From an uncultured Rubrobacteraceae bacterium (GTDB lineage Bacteria; Actinomycetota; Rubrobacteria; Rubrobacterales; Rubrobacteraceae): 5,243 nucleotides of DNA. The stretch's first letter is position 1, and every line of letters begins with the position of its first letter. Positions 4,580 to 5,243 of the stretch are shown piece by piece. The notes under the pieces were generated by a model. The model saw nothing but the letters and a program-made list of their open reading frames with translations. It was not told the DNA's origin and made no database searches. A program made the translations under genes and the position numbers. Location: the NCBI GenBank assembly GCA_902805985.1, contig CADCUW010000318.1:1-5243 (forward strand), given 5' to 3'.

Positions 4580-5230
4580 GAGCTACTACTGGTGCGCCAC
4601 GGACAGTCCACGGCCAACGCCCAAGGCGTGTGGCAGGGACAGATGGAGTTTCCCCTCTCCGAGGAGGGAGAACGTCAGGCGGCCCTCGCGGGCCGGGCCC
4701 TGTCCCGCACGGATTACGACGCGATCTACAGCAGCCCCCTGGCGAGGGCTTTCCAGACCGCCGAGATCATCGCCCGGGAGTCCGGCTTCGCCGGCGAGGT
4801 CGTGCCGGTGCGGGGCCTGATGGAACGCCACGGCGGCGTCCTCGAAGGCCACACGTGGGCTGCGCAGGAGGAGCGCAACCCCGAGTTCGCCCAGAAGTTC
4901 CTCGCCCTGCCGGAGGAGGAACGCTGGGCGTTCGCCGGGGCCGAGACAGACGAGGAGGTCATGGCCCGCTTCGAGGCGGCGATGGACGAGATACGCTCCC
5001 GCCACCCCGAGGGGTCGCGCGTCGTCGTCGTCTCGCACGGGGGCTCGATGCGGGCTTTTCTCAGGGACCGCTTCGGGGCCGGGGTGCTGCCAGGAACCCA
5101 CAGGGCCGCCAACGCCTCGATCACCCGCATCGCCTGGGGCCGCAATGGTACCGGCCCGGAGCTACTCCAACTCGTCTCCACGGAGCACCTAACGGGCCAG
5201 AGCGGCCCGGACACCACAAGGGTCGAATAA
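4565..5230 (+). CDS. Histidine phosphatase family protein (phosphoglycerate-mutase-like)
   Basis: A 221-residue cytoplasmic member of histidine phosphatase branch 1, which forms a phosphohistidine during phosphate transfer or hydrolysis. Seen: LLLVRHGQSTAN with catalytic His12 next to Arg11 and Asn18, GQMEFPLSEEGERQAALAG (25-43), YSSPLARAFQTAEI with phosphate-binding Arg61, the acid-base segment LMERHGGVLEG with Glu87, and VVVVSHGGSMRAFL with the second catalytic His158. All core residues are present, so the enzyme should be active. The substrate cannot be told: the family spans phosphoglycerate mutases, cobalamin-pathway CobC, GpgP-type phosphoglycerate phosphatases and broad phosphatases. 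At 221 residues, with an unconserved polar tail from about 205, it looks more like a phosphatase than a cofactor-dependent glycolytic mutase (about 230-250 residues). The ATG at 4565 sits immediately before the conserved first strand; upstream open frame is antisense to the divergent gene. Stop is TAA. Confidence 0.9.
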   Translation: MPERQELLLVRHGQSTANAQGVWQGQMEFPLSEEGERQAALAGRALSRTDYDAIYSSPLARAFQTAEIIARESGFAGEVVPVRGLMERHGGVLEGHTWAAQEERNPEFAQKFLALPEEERWAFAGAETDEEVMARFEAAMDEIRSRHPEGSRVVVVSHGGSMRAFLRDRFGAGVLPGTHRAANASITRIAWGRNGTGPELLQLVSTEHLTGQSGPDTTRVE

Positions 5231-5243
5231 CCCTAAGCCTTGA

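Noticed and set aside
4586..5217. Two long minus-strand frames opposite the histidine phosphatase
   Set aside because: They are shadows of a GC-rich gene whose plus-strand frame keeps all catalytic residues.
1..5243. tRNA or rRNA genes, CRISPR arrays, insertion sequences, phage attachment sites
   Set aside because: I found no cloverleaf-like or rRNA-like sequence, no regularly spaced repeats, no transposase-like protein and no terminal inverted repeats. The search was by eye, so weak cases could be missed.

Overview
The window is a compact, very GC-rich stretch of bacterial chromosome. It carries seven convincing protein genes, almost no spacer DNA, and no RNA genes, mobile elements or CRISPR arrays that I can see. 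Four of the seven genes appear to start on GTG or TTG and one may start on CTG. Codon third positions are mostly G or C, with AGG common. This base composition, the actinobacterial look of the PrsW-type protein and the style of the flavin reductase suggest a deep-branching actinobacterium, with Rubrobacter or a relative as my best guess. That is inference from sequence style; there is no rRNA or marker gene here to settle it.

Left block, minus strand (2139 down to 1): a PrsW-family intramembrane protease, then mobA (molybdenum cofactor guanylyltransferase), then a DUF218/YdcF-like protein that runs to the window edge. The three genes are tightly packed and probably form one transcript. Both junctions can be read as 4-base NTGA overlaps (CTGA and TTGA), which would couple translation through rare start codons.

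Middle block, plus strand (2224 to 3501): a flavin-reductase-like FMN-binding protein, followed with no gap (TAG then ATG) by a Rid-family protein. After a short spacer with its own perfect TATAAT box and a hairpin over the ribosome binding site comes a small CPYC glutaredoxin. The block reads as small redox and metabolite-damage-control functions. The spacer at 2140-2223 between left and middle blocks carries candidate divergent promoters.

Right block: a 126-base spacer (3502-3627) rich in alternative inverted repeats separates the glutaredoxin from a convergent minus-strand gene for an unrecognised, soluble, acidic protein of about 280 residues. That gene diverges from a plus-strand histidine phosphatase (phosphoglycerate-mutase-like) gene at 4565-5230. 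The phosphatase has a good -35/-10 pair placed so that the transcript would start at or next to the ATG, so it is probably leaderless. The last 13 bases (5231-5243) hold nothing I can name.

Overall this looks like an ordinary housekeeping region, and I found no strong candidate for an undescribed system. The points most worth checking are the hairpin over the glutaredoxin ribosome binding site, the probable leaderless phosphatase promoter facing an opposing promoter, the NTGA-coupled operon with a possible CTG start, and the unrecognised protein at 3628-4470.
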